Assembly: GCF_001544875.2 (NCBI RefSeq)
Contig: NZ_FCOA02000009.1
Coordinates: 1 to 64,000, forward strand
Source of the DNA: Caballeronia hypogeia
GTDB lineage: Bacteria > Pseudomonadota > Gammaproteobacteria > Burkholderiales > Burkholderiaceae
DNA length: 64,000 nt
Direction of reading: 5' to 3'
Below the pieces are notes generated by a model. It had not been told where the DNA came from. It did no database searches and saw only the letters and a program-made list of their open reading frames with translations. Within the stretch, counting starts at the first letter, position 1, and each line of letters opens with the position of its first letter. A program made the position numbers and the translations under genes. This document shows positions 47,813-57,465 of the stretch, in pieces.

Positions 47813-48775
47813 ATGTCCACCGCTCCTTCACAGGCCCCGAATGGCCCTCCGACCACGGAAAGTCTCTCTGGCATGGTCGCGTTCGTGCGCGCGGCGGAGT
47901 CGGGCAGTTTCGTGGCGGCAGGGCGCGCGCTCGGGCTCTCGGCATCGGCCGTGGGCAAGAGCGTGATGCGGCTTGAAGCCAAGCTCGGTGTGCAACTGCT
48001 CAACCGCACCACGCGCCGCATCGGCCTGACGCACGAGGGCGCGCGCTTTTTCGCGCGCTGCAAGCGCATGCTCGCGGACCTGGAGGATGCGGAGAGCGAG
48101 TTGTTCCATTCGACCTCGTCGCCACGCGGGCGCCTGCGTATCAGCGCGCCGTCGCTCGGCGGCCGGCTTTTGCTGCCGCTCGTGCCCGAATTCAGGCGAC
48201 GTTTCCCGGACATCGAGCTCGATATCGAATTCAGCGATCGCGTGGTCGACGTCACGCAGGAAGGCTACGACGCCGTGATCCGCACCGGACGTCTCGCCGA
48301 TTCGCAACTGCTCGCGCGGCCGCTCGCGCAATACGGGCCGGTCGTGGTCGGCTCGCCCGCGTATTTCGCGGGACACGGCGAGCCCGCGACGCCCGACGAT
48401 CTCGAAGGCCATGCGTGCATCCGCTTCCGCTCGCCGGGAAGCGGCCGCGCGGAGCCGTGGCGTTTCGCGCGCGACGATCACACCTTCGCCATCGATCCCC
48501 ACGCGACGCTGACGTTCAATGACATGGAAGCGGTGCTGGCGGCGTGCATATCGGGCCTGGGGCTCGCGTGCGTGCCCGATTTCTTTGCGAAAAGCGCGAT
48601 GGAAGGCGGCCTGTTGCGCACGGTGCTCGGCGCGCACATGCGCACGGAAGGCGTGTTTCAGATTCTCTGGCCGCCGAGCCGTCATGAAGCGCCGCGTCTG
48701 CGCGCGTTCATCGATCACGTCGCGTCGCGACTGGGCGGTTTGCCAGCGCACGAAGTGCGCTTTCGCGCGGCCTGA
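47813..48775 (+). CDS. LysR-family regulator
   Basis: 320 aa. The helix-turn-helix is FVRAAESGSFVAAGRALGLS, then ASAVGKSVMRLEAKLG; the effector domain begins RGRLRISAPSLGGRLLLPLV. It belongs to the AaeR/DsdC-like group of LysR regulators common in Burkholderia. The usual target is a divergent gene, but the upstream neighbour points the same way, so its target is unclear. Confidence 0.82.
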   Translation: MSTAPSQAPNGPPTTESLSGMVAFVRAAESGSFVAAGRALGLSASAVGKSVMRLEAKLGVQLLNRTTRRIGLTHEGARFFARCKRMLADLEDAESELFHSTSSPRGRLRISAPSLGGRLLLPLVPEFRRRFPDIELDIEFSDRVVDVTQEGYDAVIRTGRLADSQLLARPLAQYGPVVVGSPAYFAGHGEPATPDDLEGHACIRFRSPGSGRAEPWRFARDDHTFAIDPHATLTFNDMEAVLAACISGLGLACVPDFFAKSAMEGGLLRTVLGAHMRTEGVFQILWPPSRHEAPRLRAFIDHVASRLGGLPAHEVRFRAA

Positions 48776-48800
48776 AACAGCGCTGAAGCACGCGCCGGGT

Positions 48801-48965
48801 TCAGCTCTTTCTCGATGTCTTCGCGACGAACGGCGCGGGCGCATGCGCGACTTTCTCGCTGCCGCACTTGGGGCATTTGAGCTGCACCGTCGCATGCTCG
48901 ACGATGTGCTCCGCATGCTCGAAGGTCTCGCCGCAATCCTGGCAACGGTATTGATAAGTCGGCAT
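48801..48965 (-). CDS. FmdB-type zinc ribbon protein
   Basis: 54 aa. MPTYQYRCQDCGETFEHAEH opens it, and CPKCGSEKV gives the second CXXC pair, the putative regulatory FmdB zinc-ribbon. The C-terminal tail is basic (FVAKTSRKS). This family is found in many bacteria; function unknown. It overlaps nothing and converges on the LysR gene. Confidence 0.8.
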   Translation of the reverse strand: MPTYQYRCQDCGETFEHAEHIVEHATVQLKCPKCGSEKVAHAPAPFVAKTSRKS

Positions 48966-49048
48966 GGCATCCTCCGCGCGCGAGGCGTAGATCCGGCGCG
49001 GAACGCGCCGGCTCCACCCATTCTAGTTCAGCGTTTCGCGCAGCGATT

Positions 49049-49861
49049 TCAGTTGACGACGCGACGCACGAGCGGCGTTTCCGGCGTCGGATAGCCGGCC
49101 TGCCTGAAGGTCTCGATGATCGCGCGATTGGTGTCGAAATAGACCTGCCAGTAGTCGTTGGTATTGGTGTAAGGACGTACGCACAACAGCGGCCCTTCCG
49201 GCGTGAACGACAGCACCTCGATATCCGGCGCGGGATTCGTCGAAACATTCGGGATCTTCGCGACGGCTTCCTTCAGGCGCGCGATGGCGTCGAGCGGATC
49301 GACGCCGTTGGCGATCTTCGCCGTCAGCTCCACGCGCCGATGCGGCAGGAGGCTGAAGTTCCAGATGGTGTCGGAGAAGATCTTGTTGTTGCCGATGATG
49401 GCCGCGACGTTGTCCGGTGTCGTGATGGTGGTGCCGAACAGGCCCAGTTCGGTGACGGTGCCGGTCACGCCGCCCGCCGTCACGAAGTCGCCCACCTTGA
49501 AGGGGCGCAGCACCTGCATGAACACGCCCGCTGCGAAGTGCGCGAGCAGCCCGCCCCACGCAGTGCCGATGGCAAGACCGAAACCTGCGAGCAGCGCGGC
49601 GAACGATGTGGTCTGCACGCCGAAGACCTGCAGAATCGCGAGAATCAGCAGCAGATTGAGAATGACGCCGACGATCGAGCCGAGATAATGCGCGAGTGTG
49701 GGATCAACGCGGCCGTTGCGCGAGAGAAGCTTGCGCATCGTGCTGGTGACGAGATTGATGAGCCAGCGCCCGATGATCCATAGCGCGATCGCGCCGATCA
49801 CCATGATCCCAAAGTCGACGCCGCGCGTCATGATGAATACACGTACGGTTTCGAGGTTCAT
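49049..49861 (-). CDS. MscS-family mechanosensitive channel
   Basis: 270 aa, the size of small E. coli-type MscS. The first two helices are GIMVIGAIALWIIGRWLINL and GSIVGVILNLLLILAILQVF. The pore-lining TM3 is Gly/Ala-rich (SFAALLAGFGLAIGTAWGGL), then the beta domain (PFKVGDFVTAGGVTGTVTEL) and the C-terminal alpha/beta cage. It releases solutes on hypo-osmotic shock. Single gene with a divergent-free upstream region. Confidence 0.88.
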   Translation of the reverse strand: MNLETVRVFIMTRGVDFGIMVIGAIALWIIGRWLINLVTSTMRKLLSRNGRVDPTLAHYLGSIVGVILNLLLILAILQVFGVQTTSFAALLAGFGLAIGTAWGGLLAHFAAGVFMQVLRPFKVGDFVTAGGVTGTVTELGLFGTTITTPDNVAAIIGNNKIFSDTIWNFSLLPHRRVELTAKIANGVDPLDAIARLKEAVAKIPNVSTNPAPDIEVLSFTPEGPLLCVRPYTNTNDYWQVYFDTNRAIIETFRQAGYPTPETPLVRRVVN

Positions 49862-50028
49862 GTCTTTCTCGCGTGCGTGGAGTTTCGTCGGATGGACACG
49901 TCAGGCCGGGAAAACATGCCGCATGGGCCAGACGAGTTATAGGCGACGCACCGCGTCATCGCAAGTTTTACGCGCTTGTTTAACGTTTGCTCGGAAGAAA
50001 TGACCGCTTCGCGAAACAATCGCGGCGA

Positions 50029-50559
50029 TCATGTCCATTCCGCTTCGTCCGCGTTCTGATCGGGCAGGGTCAGCCCGGAAGCGGGCAGCGGCAGCGCGGT
50101 CTTGTAGCGGACCTGCTTGAGCGCAAAGCTCGAGCGAATGTTGGCCACGCCCGGCATTTTCGTGAGCCTTTCGATAATGAAGCGCTCGAGCGCGGCCACG
50201 TCGGGCAATACGACACGCAACAGGTAATCGGCGTCGCCCGTCATCAGATAACACTCCATCACTTCGGGGCGCTCGCTGATCGCCTGCTCGAAACGCGCGA
50301 GCGCGTCCTTGATCTGCTTTTCCAGACTGACTTGAATGAAGACATTGATGGAAAGGCCGAGCGCTTCCGGATTGAGCAGCGTGACGTGCTGTTTGAAAAG
50401 CCCCGCTTTTTCCAGCGCGCGCACGCGGTTGAAGCAGGGCGTGGGCGAGAGATTCACCGCGCGCGCGAGCTCCGAGTTGGTGATGCGCGCGTTTTGCTGC
50501 AATTGATTCAGGATGCCGATGTCGGTGCGGTCCAGGCGCTGCTTGGCATTGGCCGTCAT
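50029..50559 (-). CDS. Lrp/AsnC-family regulator, probably of the divergent E1 gene
   Basis: 176 aa. Winged helix at residues 5-60 ([20 protein letters not shown], then [19 protein letters not shown]). The RAM effector domain runs about 75-150 ([18 protein letters not shown] and [20 protein letters not shown]). It is divergent from the MdeB-like E1 gene with 138 bases between. In Pseudomonas putida the Lrp-type MdeR sits next to mdeAB; that layout supports a similar role here. Confidence 0.83.
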   Translation of the reverse strand: MTANAKQRLDRTDIGILNQLQQNARITNSELARAVNLSPTPCFNRVRALEKAGLFKQHVTLLNPEALGLSINVFIQVSLEKQIKDALARFEQAISERPEVMECYLMTGDADYLLRVVLPDVAALERFIIERLTKMPGVANIRSSFALKQVRYKTALPLPASGLTLPDQNADEAEWT

Positions 50560-50697
50560 GGTCGAAAGATTCCGGTTTTTGACGATTTAGAAGAATAAAT
50601 ACACTACCGCAAAGCGCCCGTGCAGCCAAATGAGACGCACATTCTGCGCAACCATGGATATGCTTGAGTCATCCTTCAGCCACAGCGGAGTCGCGAC

Positions 50698-53409
50698 ATG
50701 ACCGACTTATCGAGCGGAACCACCCAGCTTCTTTCCATTGCCCGAGGCCGCGAGGACATCGATCCCGGTGAGACCGCCGAATGGCTGGAGGCGCTCGATG
50801 CGGTCGTCGAACATGTCGGGAGCGAGCGCGCGCAGTATCTGTTCGACCGGCTTGCTGAGCATGCGCTGTCGGTGGGCGTCGAATCGGCGCGGGCGCGCGC
50901 CACGCCCTATGCCAACACGATTCCCGTCGCGCAGCAGAAGCCGTATCCCGGCAATCTCGATGTCGAGGAAAAGCTCGCCGCCGTGCTGCGCTGGAACGCG
51001 CTCGCGATGGTGGTGCGCGCGAACCGGGCCTATGGCGAACTGGGCGGGCATATCGCGAGCTATGCGTCGGCGGCGGACCTGTTCGAAGTCGGCTTCAATC
51101 ATTTCTTTCGCGCGGCGAATGCGGATCATGGCGGCGATATCGTCTATTTTCAGCCGCATTCGTCGCCGGGCGTGTATGCGCGGGCCTTCCTCGAAGGCTT
51201 TCTGAGCGAAGATCATCTGCGCCACTATCGGCGCGAGATCGCGGGGCCGGGCTTGTGCTCCTATCCGCATCCGTGGCTGATGCCCGACTTCTGGCAATTC
51301 CCGACCGGCTCGATGGGCATCGGCCCGATCAATTCCATTTATCAGGCGCGCTTCATGCGCTATCTGCGGAACCGCGGCCTGTTGCAGACCGAAGGGCGCA
51401 AGGTGTGGGGCTTCTTCGGCGACGGCGAGATGGACGAACCCGAATCGATCGGCGCGCTCTCGCTCGCGGCGCGCGAGCAGCTCGATAACCTCGTGTTCGT
51501 GATCAACTGCAACCTGCAGCGGCTCGACGGCCCCGTGCGCAGCAACGGCCGTATCGTCGATGAGCTCGAAGCGCAGTTCACCGGCGCGGGCTGGAACGTC
51601 ATCAAGGTGCTGTGGGGCTCGGACTGGGACGCGCTGTTCGCGCGCGATCAGAACAATGCGTTGCTGCGCGCGTTCGCGCATACCGTCGACGGACAATTCC
51701 AGACCTTCTCGGCCAACGACGGCCGCTACAACCGCGAACGCTTCTTCGGCCAGAATCCCGAACTCGCGGCGCTCGTCGCGCATATGTCGGATGAAGACAT
51801 CGACCGTCTGCGCCGTGGGGGCCACGATGTGCGCAAGCTGCACGCGGCATACGCGAAGGCGCTCGCGCACAAGGGCCAGCCGACCGTGATCCTCGCCAAG
51901 ACCATGAAAGGTTTCGGCATGGGCACGGTGGGGCAGGGCCGCATGACGACGCATCAGCAGAAGAAGCTCGATCTCGACGATCTCAAGGCGTTCCGCGACC
52001 GCTTCCGCCTGCCGCTTTCGGATGAAGACGTCGAGCAACTGAAGTTCCACAAGCCCGCCGACGACGCCCCCGAGATGCGCTATCTGCACGAGCGCCGCGC
52101 GGCCTTGGGCGGTTACCTGCCGCGCCGTCGCGCGAAGGCGTCGCAGGGGATCACGCCGCCCGCGCTCGCCACATGGGGCCAGTTTGCAATCGATGCATCG
52201 GCCAAGGAAATGTCCACGACCATGGCCTTCGTGCGCATGCTCGGCAGTCTCCTGAAGGACAAGACGCTCGGGCCGCGCATCGTGCCGGTGGTCGCGGACG
52301 AGGCGCGCACCTTCGGCATGGCCAATCTGTTCCGTCAAGTGGGCATTTATTCGCCGCTCGGCCAGTTGTACGAGCCGGAAGACATGGGCTCGATGCTGTA
52401 TTACCGCGAGGACACGCGTGGTCAGATTCTCGAGGAAGGCATCTCGGAGGCGGGCGCGGTGTCGTCGTGGATCGCGGCGGCGACTTCGTACAGCGTGCAC
52501 GACCTGCCGATGCTGCCGTTCTACATCTACTACTCGATGTTCGGCTTCCAGCGTATCGGCGATCTGATTTTCGCGGCGGCGGATCAGCGCTCGCGCGGCT
52601 TTCTCATCGGCGCGACGGCGGGACGCACGACGCTCGGCGGGGAAGGTCTGCAGCATCAGGACGGCACGAGCCATCTCGCTGCATCGACGATTCCGAACTG
52701 CCGCGCCTACGATCCCGCGTTCGCGTACGAAGTCGCGGCGATAGTCGATGAGGGCATGCGTGAAATGATGGAGCGCCAGAACGACGTGTTCTATTACATG
52801 ACTGTCGGGAACGAGAATTACGCGCAGCCTTCCGCGCCGCACGGTTCGCTGGACGCGCGCACGCGCGAGGGCATTTTGCGCGGCATCTATTGCATCGATG
52901 AAGACAGCGCGCAGGCGCAAGTGCAACTGCTCGGCTCCGGCGCGATCCTGAACGAAGCCATTGCCGCGCGCGCGATGCTGAAGCAGGACTGGAACATCGA
53001 CGCCGCCGTGTGGAGCGTGACGAGTTTCACGGAGCTTCATCGCGATGGCGCTTCGAGCGAGCGTCGGGCGCGGCTGAACGATGACGACGCAGCCACGCCG
53101 TTCGTCACACGCGCGCTTGAAGCTTCATGCGGTCCGGTGATCGCCGCGACGGATTACGTGCGCGCGGTGCCGGAGTTGATTCGCGCGTACGTGCCGCGCC
53201 GCTATGTGACGCTCGGCACCGATGGCTTCGGCCGCAGCGATACGCGCTCCGCGTTGCGCGAGTTCTTCGAGGTGGATCGCGTGTCGATCGTGATTGCCGC
53301 GCTGAAATCGCTGGTGGATGACGGTGTCATCGACAAGACCGTGCTCAAGGCCGCGCGCGAGAAGTACGCGCGGACGCAAACGGCGCAAGACGCGCCGTGG
53401 GCGCGCTAG
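50698..53409 (+). CDS. Homodimeric 2-oxoacid dehydrogenase E1 (AceE/MdeB-like)
   Basis: 903 aa, the AceE length. The ThDP motif starts GFFGDGEMDEPESIGAL (GDG at 241-243) and ends VFVINCN. The C-terminal half has GISEAGAVSSWIAAATSYSV and FGFQRIGDLIFAAADQRSRG. AceE decarboxylates pyruvate and passes acetyl groups to E2. No E2 or E3 gene is here, and the divergent Lrp regulator recalls MdeB, an E1 for 2-oxobutyrate made from methionine. No methionine gamma-lyase is adjacent. The specific substrate is inferred. Confidence 0.85.
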   Translation: MTDLSSGTTQLLSIARGREDIDPGETAEWLEALDAVVEHVGSERAQYLFDRLAEHALSVGVESARARATPYANTIPVAQQKPYPGNLDVEEKLAAVLRWNALAMVVRANRAYGELGGHIASYASAADLFEVGFNHFFRAANADHGGDIVYFQPHSSPGVYARAFLEGFLSEDHLRHYRREIAGPGLCSYPHPWLMPDFWQFPTGSMGIGPINSIYQARFMRYLRNRGLLQTEGRKVWGFFGDGEMDEPESIGALSLAAREQLDNLVFVINCNLQRLDGPVRSNGRIVDELEAQFTGAGWNVIKVLWGSDWDALFARDQNNALLRAFAHTVDGQFQTFSANDGRYNRERFFGQNPELAALVAHMSDEDIDRLRRGGHDVRKLHAAYAKALAHKGQPTVILAKTMKGFGMGTVGQGRMTTHQQKKLDLDDLKAFRDRFRLPLSDEDVEQLKFHKPADDAPEMRYLHERRAALGGYLPRRRAKASQGITPPALATWGQFAIDASAKEMSTTMAFVRMLGSLLKDKTLGPRIVPVVADEARTFGMANLFRQVGIYSPLGQLYEPEDMGSMLYYREDTRGQILEEGISEAGAVSSWIAAATSYSVHDLPMLPFYIYYSMFGFQRIGDLIFAAADQRSRGFLIGATAGRTTLGGEGLQHQDGTSHLAASTIPNCRAYDPAFAYEVAAIVDEGMREMMERQNDVFYYMTVGNENYAQPSAPHGSLDARTREGILRGIYCIDEDSAQAQVQLLGSGAILNEAIAARAMLKQDWNIDAAVWSVTSFTELHRDGASSERRARLNDDDAATPFVTRALEASCGPVIAATDYVRAVPELIRAYVPRRYVTLGTDGFGRSDTRSALREFFEVDRVSIVIAALKSLVDDGVIDKTVLKAAREKYARTQTAQDAPWAR

Positions 53410-53447
53410 ACGTCCTTCTGCGCCGTGGGCGCGCTAGACGTCCTTCT
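53392..53447. repeat. 28-base tandem duplication across two convergent stop codons
   Basis: Two identical 28-base units (53392-53419 and 53420-53447, beginning GCGCCGTGGGCGCGCTAG). The E1 gene ends in the first unit at TAG 53407-53409 and the phosphoribosyltransferase ends in the second at 53434. CTAG reads as a stop on both strands, so the duplication kept both genes intact while separating their ends. Confidence 0.9.
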
Positions 53448-54084
53448 GCGCCGCGTCGAGCAACTCGCGCACTTCGGCGTCGCTGGTCTGGTCGAAGTCG
53501 ATATAGAACTGGCCGACGCCGAAGTATCGAAGCGGGCGCATCACGCAGACGAATTCGTCGACGACTTCTTCCACGCGCGCTTCCGAATCGAGCGGCGCGA
53601 CCGGCAACGCCGCGACGATCTTCGCGGGATGCGCCTGCCGCAGCGACATCGCGGCGGCCTTCATGGTCGCGCCCGTCGCCATGCCGTCATCGACGACGAT
53701 GGCGATACGGCCGGGCACATCGAGCGGCGGTCTTTCGCCGCGATAAAGCTTCTCGCGCCGTTCGAGTTCGGCGCGCTCGCGTTCGATCACGCGCGCGAGG
53801 TCGTCTTTCCCGACCCCCGCGTACTCGACGATGCGCTCATCCAGAAAGAAGGCGTCGCCTGATGCGATCGCGCCCATAGCGAGTTCGGGCTGAACCGGAA
53901 CGCCGAGCTTGCGCACGACCAGCACGTCGAGCGGCGCGCCGAGCGCGCGCGCCACTTCATACGCGACCGGCACGCCGCCGCGCGGCAGCGCGAGCACGCT
54001 GACATCGGCGCGCTTCGCGTAGTGCGTGAGGTGCGTCGCGAGTTCGCGGCCCGCCTCTCTGCGATTTGCGAATATCGAGCTCAT
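53434..54084 (-). CDS. Phosphoribosyltransferase family protein
   Basis: 216 aa. The PRPP loop is IAIVVDDGMATGATMKAA (residues 128-145). The N-terminal VLALPRGGVPVAYEVARALG and VVRKLGVPVQPELAMGAI suit the family of orphan phosphoribosyltransferases often found near stress genes. The base substrate is unknown. The stop lies in the duplicated 28-base unit; the enoyl-CoA hydratase gene is 12 bases upstream, so both share an operon. Confidence 0.83.
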   Translation of the reverse strand: MSSIFANRREAGRELATHLTHYAKRADVSVLALPRGGVPVAYEVARALGAPLDVLVVRKLGVPVQPELAMGAIASGDAFFLDERIVEYAGVGKDDLARVIERERAELERREKLYRGERPPLDVPGRIAIVVDDGMATGATMKAAAMSLRQAHPAKIVAALPVAPLDSEARVEEVVDEFVCVMRPLRYFGVGQFYIDFDQTSDAEVRELLDAAQKDV

Positions 54085-54096
54085 GCGGCTTTCCTC

Positions 54097-54879
54097 TCAG
54101 CTTCCATCGCGCGACACGAAACGCCGCGCGCCGGCGAGTCCTTCGTCGAACACCGCGCGATAGCCGTTCGCGCCTTCACGCCGCAGCGCCTGGGCGAGAT
54201 CGGCGTCGAATGCGTTTTCGTGGAGCGAACGCAGATCGGCGCGCAACGCCGCCTGCGGCAGCGCGGCCAGCTCGCAGGCAAGCGCCTCCGCGACGGCGCG
54301 CGCTTCGCCCGGCGGCGCGATGCGGTTCGCCAGGCCGATGGCCAGCGCCTCACGCGCATCGACCGCGCGCCCGGTGAGAATCAGATCGAGCGCGCGCGAC
54401 ATGCCGATGAGACGCGGCAGCCGGATCGTGCCGCCATCGATCAGCGGCACGCCCACGCGCCTGCAGAACACTCCCAGCACCGCCTGTTCCTCGACCACGC
54501 GCAGATCGCACCATGCGGCCAGTTCTAGGCCGCCCGCGACCGCGTATCCAGCGATGGCGGCGATCACCGGCTTGTGCAGCACGAGACGCGTCGGACCCAT
54601 CGGGCCTGGGCCGCCGCCGTCGGGATGCACTTCGTTGCGGCGCGCGTCGTCGCCGAGCACGGCGAGATCCGCGCCCGCACAGAATGTCCCGCCCGCGCCC
54701 CACAGCACGGCGACGGAGCGGGCGTCGTCGGCGTCGAAGCGTTCGAACGCTTCGCGCAAGGCATCCGCGATGGCGCGATCCACGGCATTGCGCCGCGCCG
54801 GACGGTCGAGCACGATCGTGACGACGCGCGGGTCGCGCGCGAGCGGTTCGACGCGGACGTACTCGCAGGTGTTCTCCAT
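54097..54879 (-). CDS. Enoyl-CoA hydratase/isomerase family protein
   Basis: 260 aa. The oxyanion hole segments are GAGGTFCAGADLAVLG and VIAAIAGYAVAGGLELAAWC; DLRVVEEQAVLGVFCRRVGV follows, with the second catalytic acidic position apparently replaced in this branch. The start is the ATG at 54879. The family hydrates or isomerises acyl-CoAs. It shares a probable operon with the phosphoribosyltransferase; the chemistry gives no obvious link. Confidence 0.82.
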   Translation of the reverse strand: MENTCEYVRVEPLARDPRVVTIVLDRPARRNAVDRAIADALREAFERFDADDARSVAVLWGAGGTFCAGADLAVLGDDARRNEVHPDGGGPGPMGPTRLVLHKPVIAAIAGYAVAGGLELAAWCDLRVVEEQAVLGVFCRRVGVPLIDGGTIRLPRLIGMSRALDLILTGRAVDAREALAIGLANRIAPPGEARAVAEALACELAALPQAALRADLRSLHENAFDADLAQALRREGANGYRAVFDEGLAGARRFVSRDGS

Positions 54880-55193
54880 CCTCGTCGCTCCTTTCCCATC
54901 AGCATAGTCGCCTGCATCGCCCGACGGTGTTTCTCGTTCGCGCCCGCGGCAATGCTTGCGAAATCCATACATAGAGCCTTCATGCTGAAAATTTAAGCAC
55001 GAAGGCGGTGCATTCGATGCTGCACGACGGGGCATCGCACCATATTCGAGCGAGCCGGAATGAACCCTGACGGCGCACCATGCACCATGCTCCACCGCGC
55101 GCCTGAACGACCGCGCACCGTTTCGATGCCGTTTGCGCCAACTTGGCCCGGAACTTGCGAAATAAGCGCCTTTTCCGCTCCGACCGTCCGATC
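54880..55193. other. Intergenic region between divergent genes
   Basis: About 314 bases between the enoyl-CoA hydratase and amt starts. It must hold both promoters. No gene and no clear sigma-54 -24/-12 box for amt could be identified by eye. Confidence 0.4.
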
Positions 55194-56396
55194 ATGCAGG
55201 CACTTCAATCCGGAACCAACACTCTCTTTCTGCTGCTGGGCGCCGCGATGGTGCTTGCGATGCACGCGGGCTTCGCCTTCCTCGAACTCGGCACCGTGCG
55301 CCGCGAGAATCAGGTGAACGCGCTCGTGAAGATTCTCGTGGACTTCGCGGTCTCGACGCTCGCGTACTTCTTCATCGGCTACAACATCGCGTATGGCGTG
55401 CAGTTCATGCACAGCGCCGATATCCTCGCCGAGCACAATGGCTATGCGCTGGTGCGCTTCTTCTTCCTGCTGACCTTCGCGGCCGCCATTCCGGCGATCG
55501 TCTCGGGCGGCATTGCCGAGCGCTCGAAGTTCAATCCGCAACTGTTCGCGACCTGCGTGATCGTCGGCTTCATCTATCCGCTGCTGGAAGGCGTCGCGTG
55601 GAACGACCGCTTCGGCATCCAGGCGTGGCTCACGCAGGTCTTCGGCGCGCCGTTCCATGACTTCGCGGGTTCGGTCGTCGTGCACGCGTTCGGCGGCTGG
55701 GTCGCGCTGCCGGCCGTGCTGCTGCTCGGGCCGCGTCATGGGCGTTATCACAAGGACGGGCGCATCGCGGCGCATCCGCCGTCGAGCATTCCGTTTCTCG
55801 CGCTCGGCGCGTGGGTGCTCGCGGTCGGCTGGTTCGGCTTCAACGTGATGAGCGCCCAGACCGTCGACAAGATCAGCGGCCTCGTCGCCGTGAACTCGCT
55901 GATGGCGATGGTCGGCGGCACGCTCGCCGCGTGGTTCGCGGGCCGCAACGATCCGGGCTTCACCTATAACGGGCCGCTTGCCGGTCTGGTCGCGGTGTGC
56001 GCGGGCTCGGACCTGATGCATCCGCTCGGCGCGCTGATCGTCGGCGCGGTGGCGGGCGTGCTGTTCGTACAGATGTTCACGTGCGTGCAGAACCGCTGGC
56101 GCATCGACGACGTGCTGGGCGTCTGGCCGCTGCACGGCATGTGCGGCGCGTGGGGCGGCATTGCGGCGGGCGTCTTCGGGCAGAAGGCGTTCGGCGGCAT
56201 CGGCGGCGTGTCGATCTGGTCGCAAGTGCTGGGCACCGTCGGTGCGGTGGCTTTGGCGCTCGCCGGCGGCGCGGCGGTGTATGGCGTCATCAAGATGACC
56301 GTCGGATTGCGCCTCGACCGCGAAGAGGAGTTCAACGGCGCGGACCTCGCGATCCATCGCATCTCGTCCACGCCGGATCGCGAAATGGCGGGTTGA
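55194..56396 (+). CDS. amt: Ammonium transporter
   Basis: 400 aa with about 11 membrane helices. The start MQALQSGTNTLFLLLGAAMV leads to GFAFLELGTVRRENQVNALV. The Amt signature DFAGSVVVHAFGGWVALPAV with its pore His is present, as is the twin His region WPLHGMCGAWGGIAAG. It conducts ammonium across the inner membrane. No glnK gene is adjacent, unlike the usual glnK-amtB pair. nadE follows 72 bases later and consumes ammonia, an attractive but unproven link. Confidence 0.9.
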   Translation: MQALQSGTNTLFLLLGAAMVLAMHAGFAFLELGTVRRENQVNALVKILVDFAVSTLAYFFIGYNIAYGVQFMHSADILAEHNGYALVRFFFLLTFAAAIPAIVSGGIAERSKFNPQLFATCVIVGFIYPLLEGVAWNDRFGIQAWLTQVFGAPFHDFAGSVVVHAFGGWVALPAVLLLGPRHGRYHKDGRIAAHPPSSIPFLALGAWVLAVGWFGFNVMSAQTVDKISGLVAVNSLMAMVGGTLAAWFAGRNDPGFTYNGPLAGLVAVCAGSDLMHPLGALIVGAVAGVLFVQMFTCVQNRWRIDDVLGVWPLHGMCGAWGGIAAGVFGQKAFGGIGGVSIWSQVLGTVGAVALALAGGAAVYGVIKMTVGLRLDREEEFNGADLAIHRISSTPDREMAG

Positions 56397-56468
56397 GGCG
56401 ACGCCCGAGCCGGCGGTGCGGACTTTGCTGTAACGTAGCGAAGTTCTCAAGCAAAGCGAGCATTCACA

Positions 56469-57326
56469 ATGTCTAACGACCACGCCTCCCGCCAGCCCGG
56501 CATCATCGAAGAACTGAAGGTCCCCACAGTCTTCGATCTGGACGCGGAACGCGAACGCCGCATCGCGTTCCTCGCGGATTATCTGGAAGCGCAGAAGCTC
56601 AAAACCTACGTGCTCGGCATCAGCGGCGGCGTGGATTCGTCGACTGCCGGGAGGCTCGCGCAACTCGCCGTCGAACGCCTGCGCGCGCGCAATGTCGACG
56701 CCCGTTTCATCGCGATGCGTCTGCCGTACGGCGAGCAGCGCGACGAAGCCGACGCCCAGCGGGCGCTGGCCTTCATACAGCCGGACGAAACGCTCACCGT
56801 CAACGTGAAGCCCGCCGCCGACGCGATGCGCGGATCGCTCGCCACGTCCGGCCTGTACTACCGCGACGAGGCGCACGAGGACTTCGTGGTCGGCAACATC
56901 AAGGCGCGCCAGCGGATGATCGCGCAATATGCGGTGGCGGCGGCGCACGCGGGCGTGGTGATCGGCACGGATCATGCGGCCGAATCGCTGATGGGCTTCT
57001 TCACCAAGTTCGGCGACGGCGGCGCGGACGTGCTGCCGCTCTACGGTCTCAACAAGCGCCGCGTGCGCGCGCTGGCCGAAGCGCTCGGCGCGAGCATCGA
57101 GATTTCGAAGAAGGTGCCGACCGCCGACCTCGAAACCCTCACGCCGATGAAGCCCGACGAGGACAGCTACGGCATCAGCTACGAGGACATCGACGATTTC
57201 CTCGAAGGCAAGCACGTCTCCGACGCGGTTTATACGACCGTCTACCGTTTTTACGACGCGACGCATCACAAGCGCGTGCTGCCCATCACGCCATATGACG
57301 ACTGGCGCAGGCACGCGCGTAGCTGA
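56469..57326 (+). CDS. nadE: NH3-dependent NAD+ synthetase
   Basis: 285 aa. The PP-loop is GISGGVDSSTAGRLA (SGGVDSS at 52-58). GTDHAAESLMGFFTKFGDGG and LYGLNKRRVRALAEALG are the deamido-NAD and adenylate sites. No glutaminase domain, so it uses free ammonia to turn deamido-NAD into NAD in the cytoplasm. Good start MSNDHASRQPG. It directly follows the ammonium transporter gene on the same strand. Confidence 0.93.
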   Translation: MSNDHASRQPGIIEELKVPTVFDLDAERERRIAFLADYLEAQKLKTYVLGISGGVDSSTAGRLAQLAVERLRARNVDARFIAMRLPYGEQRDEADAQRALAFIQPDETLTVNVKPAADAMRGSLATSGLYYRDEAHEDFVVGNIKARQRMIAQYAVAAAHAGVVIGTDHAAESLMGFFTKFGDGGADVLPLYGLNKRRVRALAEALGASIEISKKVPTADLETLTPMKPDEDSYGISYEDIDDFLEGKHVSDAVYTTVYRFYDATHHKRVLPITPYDDWRRHARS

Positions 57327-57465
57327 CGGTCAGCGAGGCGCCCCGCATTGACGCGCGTTTAGCGATAAAAGACAATGCGGGCCCGGTCACGCACGGGGCT
57401 CGACATGCTGCTCCGAGCGCGCGCCGGTTACGATATACCGGTCGAATTCCTCGGAGGCGCACTAG

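Noticed and set aside
50707..53040. 777-codon antisense frame opposite the E1 gene
   Set aside because: High-GC shadow; the plus strand carries a complete ThDP enzyme.
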